This document shows positions 9,511-18,142 of a DNA stretch of 64,000 bases, in pieces (the stretch's first letter is position 1; each line of letters starts with the position of its first letter). The notes beneath the pieces are model-generated. The model ran no database searches and was not told the DNA's origin. It worked only from the letters and a program-made list of their open reading frames with translations. This stretch comes from Mangrovimonas spongiae (GTDB lineage Bacteria > Bacteroidota > Bacteroidia > Flavobacteriales > Flavobacteriaceae). The stretch lies in the NCBI RefSeq assembly GCF_003944795.1, contig NZ_RWBG01000004.1:300339-364338 (forward strand), written 5' to 3'. The translations under genes and the position numbers were made by a program.

Positions 9511-9538
9511 GGTGTTACTAATAGTAGCGCCTTTTTTT
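9511..9538 (+). terminator. Terminator after rpmH
   Basis: A 9-bp stem (9511-9519 with 9523-9531, including two G-U pairs) with a 3-base loop is followed by a run of T. Confidence 0.75.
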
Positions 9539-9583
9539 ATATCTCATTTTAATTAATTTTGCAATACCTTACAACACAACACA

Positions 9584-12436
9584 ATGCCTAAAAATTCAAA
9601 CTTAAAGTCTATATTAATTATTGGCTCTGGACCAATCATTATTGGTCAAGCGTGCGAATTCGATTATTCTGGAACGCAAGCCTTACGTTCTTTGCGAGAA
9701 GATGGAATAGAAACCATTCTTATTAATTCCAATCCCGCAACTATCATGACCGATCCTTCCATGGCCGATCATGTATATCTATTGCCACTAACAACAAAAT
9801 CATTAGTAAAAATACTAAAAGACCACCCGCAAATAGATGCTGTTTTACCAACAATGGGAGGCCAAACAGCATTAAATTTATGTATAGAAGCCGATGAAAA
9901 AGGTATCTGGGAAGATTTTGGTGTAGAAATTATTGGTGTTGATATTGATGCTATTAACATTACCGAAGATAGAGAACAGTTTAGAGATTTAATGACAAAA
10001 ATTGGTGTGCCCATGGCACCTCAAGCAACAGCAACATCATTTTTAAAAGGAAAAGAAATCGCGCAAGATTTTGGCTTTCCTTTATGTATCCGTTCGTCAT
10101 TTACCTTAGGAGGAGCAGGAGCGGCTATTGTTTATGATGAAGCCGATTTTGATGAATTATTAAGTCGTGGATTAGAAATTTCACCTATTCATGAGGTAAT
10201 GATAGATAAAGCCCTACTTGGGTGGAAAGAGTATGAGCTTGAGCTATTAAGAGATGCTAACGATAATGTGGTTATTATCTGTTCTATAGAAAACATGGAC
10301 CCTATGGGGATTCATACAGGAGACTCTATAACCGTAGCACCAGCCATGACCTTAAGCGATAGAACGTTCCAAAAAATGCGTGATATGGCCATCCATATGA
10401 TGCGTAGTATTGGCGATTTTGCAGGTGGATGTAACGTGCAGTTTGCTGTATCTCCAGATGAGAATGAAGATATTATTGCTATTGAAATTAACCCGCGTGT
10501 ATCGCGTTCTTCAGCATTGGCAAGTAAAGCTACAGGATATCCAATTGCAAAAATAGCTGCAAAATTAGCGTTGGGGTATCATTTAGATGAACTAAGCAAC
10601 CAAATAACAGGATCTACTTCGGCTTTATTTGAGCCAACATTAGATTATGTAATTGTAAAAATACCACGTTGGAATTTTGATAAATTTGAAGGTAGTGATA
10701 GAACATTAGGCCTTCAAATGAAAGCAGTAGGAGAGGTAATGGGTATAGGACGCTCGTTCCAAGAAGCCATACACAAAGCAACACAATCTTTAGAAATAAA
10801 GCGTAATGGTTTGGGTGCCGATGGAAAAGGGTACAAAAATTACGACCAAATTATAGACAAGCTTACAAACGCTAGTTGGGATCGTGTGTTTGTCATTTAC
10901 GATGCCATCCAAATGGGAATTCCTTTAAGCCGTATTCACGAAATCACAAAAATAGACATGTGGTTCTTAAAACAATACGAAGAACTTTATGCTATAGAAA
11001 AAGAAATTTCAACTTATACGATTGATACGATAGATAAAGATTTATTACTTGAAGCCAAACAAAAAGGTTATGGAGACAGACAAATAGCTCACATGTTAGA
11101 TTGTTTGGAAAGTCAAGTATATAATAAACGTGAAGAATTAGGCGTAAAACGTGTTTATAAATTAGTAGATACTTGTGCTGCAGAGTTTAAAGCACAAACG
11201 CCATATTATTATTCAACGTTTGAAAATGACGTGGAAACAGCAAACGGGGAGCGTTTTGTGGATAATGAAAGTGAAGTCACCGATAAGAAAAAAATTATTG
11301 TACTAGGGTCTGGACCAAATAGAATAGGACAAGGTATAGAGTTTGATTACTGTTGTGTACATGGTATTTTAGCAGCATCGGAGTGTGGTTACGAAACCAT
11401 AATGATTAACTGTAATCCAGAAACCGTTTCTACCGATTTTGATACGGCCGACAAACTGTATTTCGAGCCTGTGTTCTGGGAACATATCTACGATATTATT
11501 AAACACGAAAAACCAGAAGGTGTTATCGTACAGTTAGGTGGACAAACAGCTTTAAAACTAGCAGAAAAACTAGACCGCTATGGTATAAAAATATTAGGAA
11601 CTAGTTACCAATCGTTAGATTTAGCAGAAGATCGTGGAAGCTTTTCTACATTGCTAAAAGAAAACAATATTCCTTATCCAAAATTTGATACAGCCGAAAC
11701 AGCAGAAGAAGCTTTAAAAGTAGCCGATGAATTAGATTTTCCAATTCTAGTTAGACCATCTTATGTACTTGGCGGGCAAGGTATGAAGATTGTTATTAAC
11801 AAGCAGGAATTAGAAGAGCATGTTGTAGATTTATTAAGAAGCATACCAAACAATAAATTACTTTTAGACCACTATTTAGACGGTGCGATAGAAGCCGAGG
11901 CCGATGCCATTTGTGATGGAGAAAATGTTTATATAATTGGTATTATGGAACACATTGAACCATGCGGAATTCACTCAGGAGATAGTAATGCAACATTACC
12001 GCCATTTAATTTAGGGGATTTAGTTATGGAGCAGATAAAAGATCACACCAAAAAAATAGCATTAGCATTAAATACCGTTGGTTTAATAAACATTCAATTT
12101 GCGGTAAAAGATGATAAGGTTTATATTATAGAAGCTAACCCAAGAGCATCCAGAACTGTGCCGTTTATAGCAAAAGCATACGGAGAGCCTTATGTAAATT
12201 ACGCAACAAAAGTAATGCTGGGAGATAAAAAAGTAACCGATTTTGATTTTAAACCTCACTTAGACGGTTACGCTATTAAGCAACCTGTATTCTCTTTTAA
12301 CAAGTTCCCAAATGTTAATAAGCAATTAGGGCCAGAGATGAAGAGTACTGGAGAAAGTATCTTGTTTATAGAAAGTTTAAAAGATGATGAGTTTTACGAT
12401 CTTTATGCAAGACGTAAAATGTACTTAAGCAAATAA
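9584..12436 (+). CDS. carB: Carbamoyl-phosphate synthase large subunit, without MGS domain
   Basis: Synthesises carbamoyl phosphate from glutamine-derived ammonia, bicarbonate and two ATP for pyrimidine and arginine synthesis, with CarA (not in this window). Two homologous ATP-grasp halves are visible: IIGSGPIIIGQACEFDYSG opens the first and VLGSGPNRIGQGIEFDYC (around residue 575) the second. Ligand motifs include EINPRVSRSSALASKATGYP and EANPRASRTVPFIAKAYG. The protein ends at residue 950, soon after the second ATP-grasp half, so the C-terminal MGS (allosteric) domain of about 130 residues found in E. coli CarB is absent. Confidence 0.96.
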   Translation: MPKNSNLKSILIIGSGPIIIGQACEFDYSGTQALRSLREDGIETILINSNPATIMTDPSMADHVYLLPLTTKSLVKILKDHPQIDAVLPTMGGQTALNLCIEADEKGIWEDFGVEIIGVDIDAINITEDREQFRDLMTKIGVPMAPQATATSFLKGKEIAQDFGFPLCIRSSFTLGGAGAAIVYDEADFDELLSRGLEISPIHEVMIDKALLGWKEYELELLRDANDNVVIICSIENMDPMGIHTGDSITVAPAMTLSDRTFQKMRDMAIHMMRSIGDFAGGCNVQFAVSPDENEDIIAIEINPRVSRSSALASKATGYPIAKIAAKLALGYHLDELSNQITGSTSALFEPTLDYVIVKIPRWNFDKFEGSDRTLGLQMKAVGEVMGIGRSFQEAIHKATQSLEIKRNGLGADGKGYKNYDQIIDKLTNASWDRVFVIYDAIQMGIPLSRIHEITKIDMWFLKQYEELYAIEKEISTYTIDTIDKDLLLEAKQKGYGDRQIAHMLDCLESQVYNKREELGVKRVYKLVDTCAAEFKAQTPYYYSTFENDVETANGERFVDNESEVTDKKKIIVLGSGPNRIGQGIEFDYCCVHGILAASECGYETIMINCNPETVSTDFDTADKLYFEPVFWEHIYDIIKHEKPEGVIVQLGGQTALKLAEKLDRYGIKILGTSYQSLDLAEDRGSFSTLLKENNIPYPKFDTAETAEEALKVADELDFPILVRPSYVLGGQGMKIVINKQELEEHVVDLLRSIPNNKLLLDHYLDGAIEAEADAICDGENVYIIGIMEHIEPCGIHSGDSNATLPPFNLGDLVMEQIKDHTKKIALALNTVGLINIQFAVKDDKVYIIEANPRASRTVPFIAKAYGEPYVNYATKVMLGDKKVTDFDFKPHLDGYAIKQPVFSFNKFPNVNKQLGPEMKSTGESILFIESLKDDEFYDLYARRKMYLSK

Positions 12437-12451
12437 AAACTAGTCCAATAA

Positions 12452-14347
12452 TTAATTAATTGTTCTAGAATTATATTCTATGAGTTTGGGTTTACCAAAC
12501 TCATAGTCTATATATTGAAAGTCTTGATTATCTACTGCATTAAATTTGAAGATACTATTTCCTTCATATGGGATACTATTGTACCACGCTACAGAGATTT
12601 GGAAATTATCAAAAACTAAGTAGTCGTTAGTAAACATAATTCCAAACCCAATTTTACTAAATAGTTTACTTTTAAACAGGTTTTCATTTTCTTTACTAAT
12701 TAAAGCAATAGAAGAATTGATAAAGGGAGAAATCCTAAATCCAAGTAATGAGTAGGGCGAGTAGGACTGCAGTTCAAAGTTTGTAATCCATTTCTTTGTA
12801 CCTAACGGTTCTATGCTATTAAACCCTGAGATTCCAGGGCTGTCTTCGTCTCGAAGAGTTACTTGGTCGCCATAGAAATCGATTCTGTTTTCTCCAAATA
12901 TAAAATCTGACCAAATAAAATTTCTAAATTTCCAATTTCTATAACTAAAGAGTTTTGTAAAGTAATTAGCCTTTATAGATAGAAGAGATTGTTCTCTTTT
13001 TCCATGCGAGTAAAATGTGCCGTATTGTAATTCTGAACCAAAATAACCCAAGCGAAAATAGTTTCCTATGGCCGCCCGACCTGCTACATATAACCTATTA
13101 GATCCGTTTTTATTTTGAACACCTGAAGTAATACCAAGCGTAGTTCCTATAGGAACATCTTCTACGATATTATAATTTTTTATAAATCTATCTTGTACAT
13201 AATAGCGTTGTGCAACACCAACGCCAAAGAGCAAGAATTTTTGATCGGAATAAAAATTATATGGATCTAGATCTAGTCCTGGACTATTTAAATATTTTTG
13301 ATTAAAATATCTGGCTGATACTATAAATTTACTTGTTCTCGAACCAAAAAAAGCGGTGTTTTTAAACAGGTTTAAAGATATGGCAGCCCAATAATCTTGT
13401 AAGCTTGTTTTAAAGTGTTGCGTAGGAATTTCTAAGGTATTTGGAATACTATCAGAATATGTTCTTTGATTTAACCGAATACCTCCTGCCCAACGTGTTA
13501 ATGGTGAGAAAAAGTTTCTATTAATAGAGATGCCTTTTGTGTATTGGTTGGCTTCATTAACATCATAATCTATATTAAGACTTATATAGGTGTTTTCAAT
13601 ATTTGGAACACGATAATTGGTTTTAAAGGAATTGGCTTTCGTTTCAAAATTTTCTCTATACGTATTGGAAAAATCGTGTCCTAGACCAAGAAAGTTTTTG
13701 TCTCTTAGTTTGAAATTGGCTTTTTTGTTAGCGTAAGAAAATCCAGGAACTATGGTCCAAGCATCCAAACTATATACATATAAATCAATGCTATCTGAAG
13801 ATGATGTTATGGTTTTTGCTTCTATTCTTACGCGCCTTATAAAACGTTGGCTTCTTATTAAACGCTCAGATTCTTCTATTTTTAGTGAGTCTAAAGCATC
13901 TCCTTCTTCTTGAAGTAAGTAGTTTTTTAAAATAAAATCTTTGGTTCTAACATGTAAATCGTTTCCAGCTCTTTCAATCCATTTCTCTGGTTTTTGTGTG
14001 GTATCTAAAACCGAGTAACCAAAAGGGTCTTGACTTATTACATGAATGTTTCTAATAATTTTACCTTCCATTTTTTTAAAGGAACGGTGCCTTTCTCGAA
14101 ATTGCTTAGTGGTTTCTTCTCCTTCTTGTGAACGTGGGTTTTTTACTAAGTATTTGTAGAGAAATTTATTGAACTTGTTATTGTTTTTATTTTTTTCAAC
14201 AAAATTTTGAAGCTTATCTTCTTTAACCTGTAAAGTGTCTTGAGTTCTTATAGAATCTTTTGGTTGTTTTATTTGGGTATAGGAAGTTCCCCAAATAAGA
14301 GTACAAAAAACAAAAAAGAAGTATTGATTTAATACAGGTGTTTTCAT
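12452..14347 (-). CDS. Outer-membrane beta-barrel protein with POTRA-like domain (BamA/TamA-like)
   Basis: A 631-residue exported protein. After a signal peptide and a Lys/Asn-rich linker (about 40-95), residues 95-195 look like POTRA elements: GKIIRNIHVISQDPFG, then NYLLQEEGDALDSLKIEESE and RSQRFIRRVRIEA. From about 215 to the end, alternating strands with frequent aromatic residues suggest a 16-stranded barrel. The family is widespread in Flavobacteriaceae without an assigned role; an Omp85-type assembly or transport protein is the best guess. Convergent with carB, with 15 bases between stops. Confidence 0.7.
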   Translation of the reverse strand: MKTPVLNQYFFFVFCTLIWGTSYTQIKQPKDSIRTQDTLQVKEDKLQNFVEKNKNNNKFNKFLYKYLVKNPRSQEGEETTKQFRERHRSFKKMEGKIIRNIHVISQDPFGYSVLDTTQKPEKWIERAGNDLHVRTKDFILKNYLLQEEGDALDSLKIEESERLIRSQRFIRRVRIEAKTITSSSDSIDLYVYSLDAWTIVPGFSYANKKANFKLRDKNFLGLGHDFSNTYRENFETKANSFKTNYRVPNIENTYISLNIDYDVNEANQYTKGISINRNFFSPLTRWAGGIRLNQRTYSDSIPNTLEIPTQHFKTSLQDYWAAISLNLFKNTAFFGSRTSKFIVSARYFNQKYLNSPGLDLDPYNFYSDQKFLLFGVGVAQRYYVQDRFIKNYNIVEDVPIGTTLGITSGVQNKNGSNRLYVAGRAAIGNYFRLGYFGSELQYGTFYSHGKREQSLLSIKANYFTKLFSYRNWKFRNFIWSDFIFGENRIDFYGDQVTLRDEDSPGISGFNSIEPLGTKKWITNFELQSYSPYSLLGFRISPFINSSIALISKENENLFKSKLFSKIGFGIMFTNDYLVFDNFQISVAWYNSIPYEGNSIFKFNAVDNQDFQYIDYEFGKPKLIEYNSRTIN

Positions 14348-14354
14348 TATAAAC

Positions 14355-14506
14355 TTAATAAATCAAATAATTAAAAAGTAAGCCTGTTAGAATGGCAATC
14401 CCGAAACTTATTAAGGTGCCTATTAAAACATATTCGGTAAGTTTTCTTTGTTTGCTTTCTTGTAAATCGCCAAACCTAAAAACAGATTTAGCGGTTATTA
14501 AAAAAA
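14355..14506 (-). other. Out-of-frame C-terminal extension of the DUF3307 gene
   Basis: Past the DUF3307 stop, the neighbouring minus-strand frame stays open and encodes about 48 more residues (ITAKSVFRFGDLQESKQRKL, then TEYVLIGTLISFGIAILTG) ending at a TAA at 14355-14357. This matches how full-length DUF3307 proteins end. The two frames meet in a run of seven A (14500-14506; seven T in the coding sense), and one extra T would join them. It may be a true mutation, ribosomal or polymerase slippage on the homopolymer, or a base-call error. Confidence 0.7.
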
Positions 14507-15049
14507 GTGGTTTGTGATAATAAAAATAAACACTAAAATACGTTCCAAAACACCAATATAGCTACCAGCATGTTTAAGCGATTCGTTACCTTTAGTTAGC
14601 TTGTTAATATTCCATTTGCTAAAGATGCTTTGCATAATAATGGAGGTTGGCTTAGTTAAAAATACTAAAGATGTAAGTAGAAGGAGCCCTTTGTTAGTGT
14701 TAAACAAGGAGAGGCTAAAATCACTTTTAGTAAATAGAATAAAGACAATAAAAATGGTAATAAGGTGTAATAATTGGTCTATAAAAAAACACAGGCGTTT
14801 GGTGTTTTTCTTTTGAAAAGTGAGCTTTAATCCATCAATAATTAAATGTAAAACACCTATGGTTATAATTAACTTCCAGTGTGTGATATCCCAAACTATT
14901 AAAAAGGCTAAAAGCACATGAATACCTACGTGTATATAAAGTTTAGGCGACTTTAATTTTCTCTTTTCTTTTTCTTTCACCCATTTTTTAGGTTGTAGTA
15001 AAAAGTCGCCAATTAAGTGTGCCAATATGAGTTTAGTTAATAAAATCAT
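14498..15049 (-). CDS. DUF3307 membrane protein, interrupted by frameshift
   Basis: The 183-residue frame shows the DUF3307 start ILAHLIGDFLLQPKKWVKEK and several membrane helices (IHVLLAFLIVWDI, LIITIGVLHLIIDGLK, LLHLITIFIVFILF, LVFIFIITNHFF). Normal members are about 230 residues long; here the frame stops in a T homopolymer and the missing end lies in the adjacent frame. Its start overlaps the end of satD by 4 bases, indicating translational coupling. The pairing of SatD with a DUF3307 membrane protein is common in this family; the function of DUF3307 is unknown. Confidence 0.85.
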   Translation of the reverse strand: MILLTKLILAHLIGDFLLQPKKWVKEKEKRKLKSPKLYIHVGIHVLLAFLIVWDITHWKLIITIGVLHLIIDGLKLTFQKKNTKRLCFFIDQLLHLITIFIVFILFTKSDFSLSLFNTNKGLLLLTSLVFLTKPTSIIMQSIFSKWNINKLTKGNESLKHAGSYIGVLERILVFIFIITNHFF

Positions 15050-15663
15050 TGCTTTAAGGTATCAATTTTCTGTCTAAACATTTTATCCAGTTCTAATATT
15101 TCTTCAAAGTAAGCTCTTTTTAACCGTTTGCTAACAGCCTCTTGATTTATACCTATTAGTTTTGCGATTTCTTCCTGAGTTTTGTTTTGATTTTCCAAAT
15201 ACAGTTTTACAACTTCTGCTGAATTTGTTGTCCAATTGTCCATAGCAATTGAGGCTAACTTAAAATATAAGTTTAACGTTTTATCTAAATCAAAGTTTGA
15301 TGTCTTAATTTTAAGATTACGTTTCTCTTTTTTTAATTCTTCTAAGGTTCTGCCAGAAAATACAAAAGCCTCTCCGTTAGATTCGGTAACATTGTTACCC
15401 TCAAAAGATTTTTCACCAATTCCTATGGCTAATCTAACATCTAGATTTTTAATGGTTTTTATACAAGATTTTAGGTATACACAAGCTTCAAAACTAGTAG
15501 CATAGTCTTGTATCTCTATTTGAAAACTATCACCACGGTATATTTCCCATTTATTAGATGTCTTATCTAAATAATGTAACGCTTCTTTTAAAAGTGTTAG
15601 CCAACCGTTTGGTTTTTTATACTTTGTAGAATTAATAATATCACCTGTAATTACACTTGTCAT
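15046..15663 (-). CDS. SatD-family regulator: cyclase-like domain plus helix-turn-helix
   Basis: A 205-residue cytoplasmic protein of the SatD family. The N-terminal 125 residues resemble a class III nucleotide cyclase homology domain: VITGDIINSTK (Asp8 where the first metal ligand would be), YRGDSFQIEI (Asp45 for the second) and DVRLAIGIGE (75-84), then GEAFVFSGRTL with Arg105. Residues 160-185 form a helix-turn-helix (KTQEEIAKLIGINQEAVSKR). Catalysis is not assured, because the usual Asn before that Arg is not seen. It heads an operon with DUF3307, and three 28-bp repeats with palindromes lie immediately upstream, so autoregulation is likely. Confidence 0.8.
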   Translation of the reverse strand: MTSVITGDIINSTKYKKPNGWLTLLKEALHYLDKTSNKWEIYRGDSFQIEIQDYATSFEACVYLKSCIKTIKNLDVRLAIGIGEKSFEGNNVTESNGEAFVFSGRTLEELKKEKRNLKIKTSNFDLDKTLNLYFKLASIAMDNWTTNSAEVVKLYLENQNKTQEEIAKLIGINQEAVSKRLKRAYFEEILELDKMFRQKIDTLKQ

Positions 15664-15667
15664 AATT

Positions 15668-15741
15668 ATTCCTTTTTTATAGGATATATAAATATATTCC
15701 TTTTTTATGGAATAATAAAATATATTCCTTTTTTATGGAAT
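15668..15741 (-). repeat. Three 28-bp direct repeats, each with a palindrome, upstream of satD
   Basis: Copies start at 15668, 15696 and 15724, exactly 28 bp apart. Each holds ATTCC-TTTTTTAT-GGAAT or a close variant, an inverted repeat with 5-bp arms and an 8-bp spacer; the copy nearest satD is imperfect on one side. The 10-bp linkers are AT only, and a TATATTTA resembling a -7 element (minus strand, 15696-15689) sits between copies. The array ends 4 bases before the satD start codon. This looks like a multi-operator control region. Binding protein unknown; SatD itself is the first suspect. Confidence 0.8.
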
Positions 15742-15751
15742 TTTATTAAAG

Positions 15752-16306
15752 CTAATTTTTAGGTAAATCTATTTTAATATTGTAGTCTTTTAGGTTTTCT
15801 ATGTAATTATCTAGGGAAAAAGAATTGCTATTAAACTCTTTTTGTCTGTTGATTTTAGTAGATTTCCTTTTAATAGCTTTTAAAAAGCGTTTTACTTCAG
15901 TTTTATCGTTTAAAATCAATCCAGGAACGGTAACAGAATTACCATAATCATCTTTGGCTACCATAGTAAAGTACGAAGAATTACAATGTTTAATGGCTCC
16001 TGTTTGAATATTTTCGGCTTCCACACGAATACCAACCACCATTGAGGTACGCCCAACATAATTTACAGAAGCTTTCATGGTAACCAATTCACCAATTTCA
16101 ATTGGGTTTAAAAAATCTACCGTATCTACAGATGCTGTAACACAATAGGCTTCCGAGTGTTTGGAGGCGCAAGCAAAGGCAATTTGATCCATTAAACTTA
16201 AAATGTAACCGCCGTGTATTTTACCACCAAAATTGGAATGCGAGGGTTGCATAAGTTGTGAGATAGAAACTCTAGAAGAGTCTACAGTTTTAAAATCGTG
16301 TGTCAT
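15752..16306 (-). CDS. Acyl-CoA thioesterase (hotdog fold, YciA-like)
   Basis: Hydrolyses acyl-CoA to free acid and CoA. The hotdog domain covers about residues 10-130, with GGKIHGGYILSLMDQIAFA as the central helix region and VDTVDFLNPIEIGELVTMKA and VGRTSMVVGIRVEAE as the strands. The last 50 residues are a basic extension. It overlaps the upstream membrane-anchored protein by 4 bases (ATGA) and is probably cotranscribed with it. The acyl chain preference cannot be read from the sequence. Confidence 0.9.
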   Translation of the reverse strand: MTHDFKTVDSSRVSISQLMQPSHSNFGGKIHGGYILSLMDQIAFACASKHSEAYCVTASVDTVDFLNPIEIGELVTMKASVNYVGRTSMVVGIRVEAENIQTGAIKHCNSSYFTMVAKDDYGNSVTVPGLILNDKTEVKRFLKAIKRKSTKINRQKEFNSNSFSLDNYIENLKDYNIKIDLPKN

Positions 16307-16671
16307 GGTCCTAGAAAGTTATTGGCATTTTTCTCTTCTTCTACTTTAGTGATAAAATATTTGGTATCTCCTAACCAAAATAGTTTCCCGAAACGTTCAA
16401 AATAATGCAACTTTACAAGTTTGCCTTGTAGGTTAGTAAGGTCTTCAATAACTTGTTTTTCTTTGTCTTCAACAGAGAATGTAAACACTTGGGCATCGGA
16501 AACCCCTTGGCTTATTTCGCCTTCCCAAGTTTTTATAATAACCCCTTTGTGACTAAATTTTACTAAGCGTCCAGCGCGAACACCTTCACTGTAAGATGCA
16601 AAATATAAAAAGGATAAATAGCCTAAAAAGGCTACAACTACAATAATTAAAAAGCGGATGAGATATTTCAT
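16303..16671 (-). CDS. Single-helix membrane-anchored protein of unknown function
   Basis: A 122-residue protein with one N-terminal transmembrane helix (IIVVVAFLGYLSFLYFA) followed by a small beta-rich domain (GVIIKTWEGEISQG, FTFSVEDKEK, GKLVKLHYFERFGKLFWLG). Homologues in Flavobacteriaceae are often labelled 6-phosphogluconate dehydrogenase, but nothing here supports that: there is no nucleotide-binding fold and the protein is far too short. It lies between rmuC and the thioesterase, overlapping the latter by 4 bases. Confidence 0.75.
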   Translation of the reverse strand: MKYLIRFLIIVVVAFLGYLSFLYFASYSEGVRAGRLVKFSHKGVIIKTWEGEISQGVSDAQVFTFSVEDKEKQVIEDLTNLQGKLVKLHYFERFGKLFWLGDTKYFITKVEEEKNANNFLGP

Positions 16672-16680
16672 AATATAAAG

Positions 16681-18006
16681 TTATTCGTCTTCGTCGTTAA
16701 TAGCACGTTTTAAAATAGGTTCTGGTAACGATTTTTTGGCTTTGGCTCCCATTTTCTTAAGTTTTTCCACTCGACCAATAAGGTTGCCGCGACCTTCTAC
16801 TAATTTATTCATTGCGTTGGAATAATCGCTTTTAGCAGCATCTATTTTTTTGCCAACACTAGTTAAATCGGTCACTAAACCTTCAAATTTATCGTAAAGT
16901 GCACCCGCTTGTTTAGCAATTTCAAGAGCATTACGTTGTTGCTTTTCGTTGCTCCACATGGTGTCAACTGTTCGTAGGGTTGCTAAAAGGGTAGAAGGCG
17001 TAACAATAACAATATTTTTTTCAAAAGCCTTGTTGTAAAGCGTATTGTCTTCGTTTAAAGCAATGGCAAAAGCGGGTTCTATGGGAATAAACATCAATAC
17101 AAAATCTGGCGATTCCATATCGTATAAATCTTCATATTTTTTAGCTGAAAGTTGGTCGACGTGTTTTTTTATCGAGTTTACATGTGCTTTTAAATGCATC
17201 GGTTTGTCGTCGTCTTCAGCATTGGCAAAGCGTTCGTAATCGGTTAAGGATACTTTACTGTCAATAATCATACGTTTGCCGTCGGGTAAGTGTAACACCA
17301 CATCTGGCATAACGCGCGATCCATCTTCGCGGTTAAAGTTTTGCTGTACCACATACTCGCGGTCTTTTTCCAAACCAGATTTTTCCAAAACACGTTCCAA
17401 GACCAATTCGCCCCAATTACCTTGCATTTTGCTATCGCCTTTTAACGCTTTGGTAAGGTTGTTGGCTTCTTGAGTCATTTTTTGGTTAAGGTCTTTTAGT
17501 CCTAATAACTGCTCTTTTAAAGCCGAATGCATACTAATACTTTCCTTCTGAGATTTTTCAACTTTGTCCTCAAAGGTTTTAATTTTTTCCTGTAACGGAT
17601 TTAAGATTTGTTTGATGTTTTCTTTATTCTGCTCGGTGAATTTGCTTGATTTTTCCTCAAGAATAGTATTGGCCAAAATTTTAAACTCGTTTCTTAACTG
17701 TTCTTGGCGTTCTTCCAGTTCTTTATCGCGTTTTTCGTTTTGCAATTGAAGGTTTTCAAAATCGGCATTGCGGCGTGTTAACTCAGCACTTAAAAACTCT
17801 TTTTCCTTACGGATAGACTCTCGGTCAGTCTCAATTTTATTCAGATTTTCCTTTAACTCGCTAATGGTGAGGTTTAATTGATTTTGGCGTTCTTCAAGCG
17901 TACTTTTATCACTTTTACTTTTAAGTTTGGCAATAGTTAGGCCAATGTAACCGCCAATGGCAGCCGAAATAATAATGGCAAGGATAAGAATTAAGCTATT
18001 GGTCAT
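16681..18006 (-). CDS. rmuC: DNA recombination protein RmuC
   Basis: 441 residues. An N-terminal membrane helix (ILILAIIISAAIGGYIGLTI) is followed by a long coiled coil (about 30-190) and then the RmuC nuclease-like domain: MQGNWGELVLERVLEKSGL, VMPDVVLHLPDGKRMIIDSK and VTPSTLLATLRTVDTMW. The domain resembles PD-(D/E)XK nucleases; the family limits inversions at short repeats in E. coli. Start at 18006 fits the position of the membrane helix. It is the first gene of a possible three-gene unit with the anchored protein and thioesterase. Confidence 0.95.
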   Translation of the reverse strand: MTNSLILILAIIISAAIGGYIGLTIAKLKSKSDKSTLEERQNQLNLTISELKENLNKIETDRESIRKEKEFLSAELTRRNADFENLQLQNEKRDKELEERQEQLRNEFKILANTILEEKSSKFTEQNKENIKQILNPLQEKIKTFEDKVEKSQKESISMHSALKEQLLGLKDLNQKMTQEANNLTKALKGDSKMQGNWGELVLERVLEKSGLEKDREYVVQQNFNREDGSRVMPDVVLHLPDGKRMIIDSKVSLTDYERFANAEDDDKPMHLKAHVNSIKKHVDQLSAKKYEDLYDMESPDFVLMFIPIEPAFAIALNEDNTLYNKAFEKNIVIVTPSTLLATLRTVDTMWSNEKQQRNALEIAKQAGALYDKFEGLVTDLTSVGKKIDAAKSDYSNAMNKLVEGRGNLIGRVEKLKKMGAKAKKSLPEPILKRAINDEDE

Positions 18007-18052
18007 AATTTGTTCCTGTGATGATGGAAATGTTTTTTAAGTTGAATTTTAT

Positions 18053-18060
18053 CAAAGATA
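18053..18060 (-). promoter_or_regulatory. Promoter -7 element of rmuC
   Basis: TATCTTTG on the minus strand (18060-18053) matches TAnnTTTG and lies about 47 bases before the rmuC start. The -33 region is poor (TTCT at the right distance). Confidence 0.45.
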
Positions 18061-18142
18061 AATTATTTAGTGCGAAGATAGAAGTTTGGAAGCTGGAAGA
18101 TTTTTGGATTTAATACTGAAAATTGCTACTGTAGACTGAATG

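Noticed and set aside
14601..14816. Plus-strand frame opposite DUF3307
   Set aside because: Antisense shadow of hydrophobic coding sequence.
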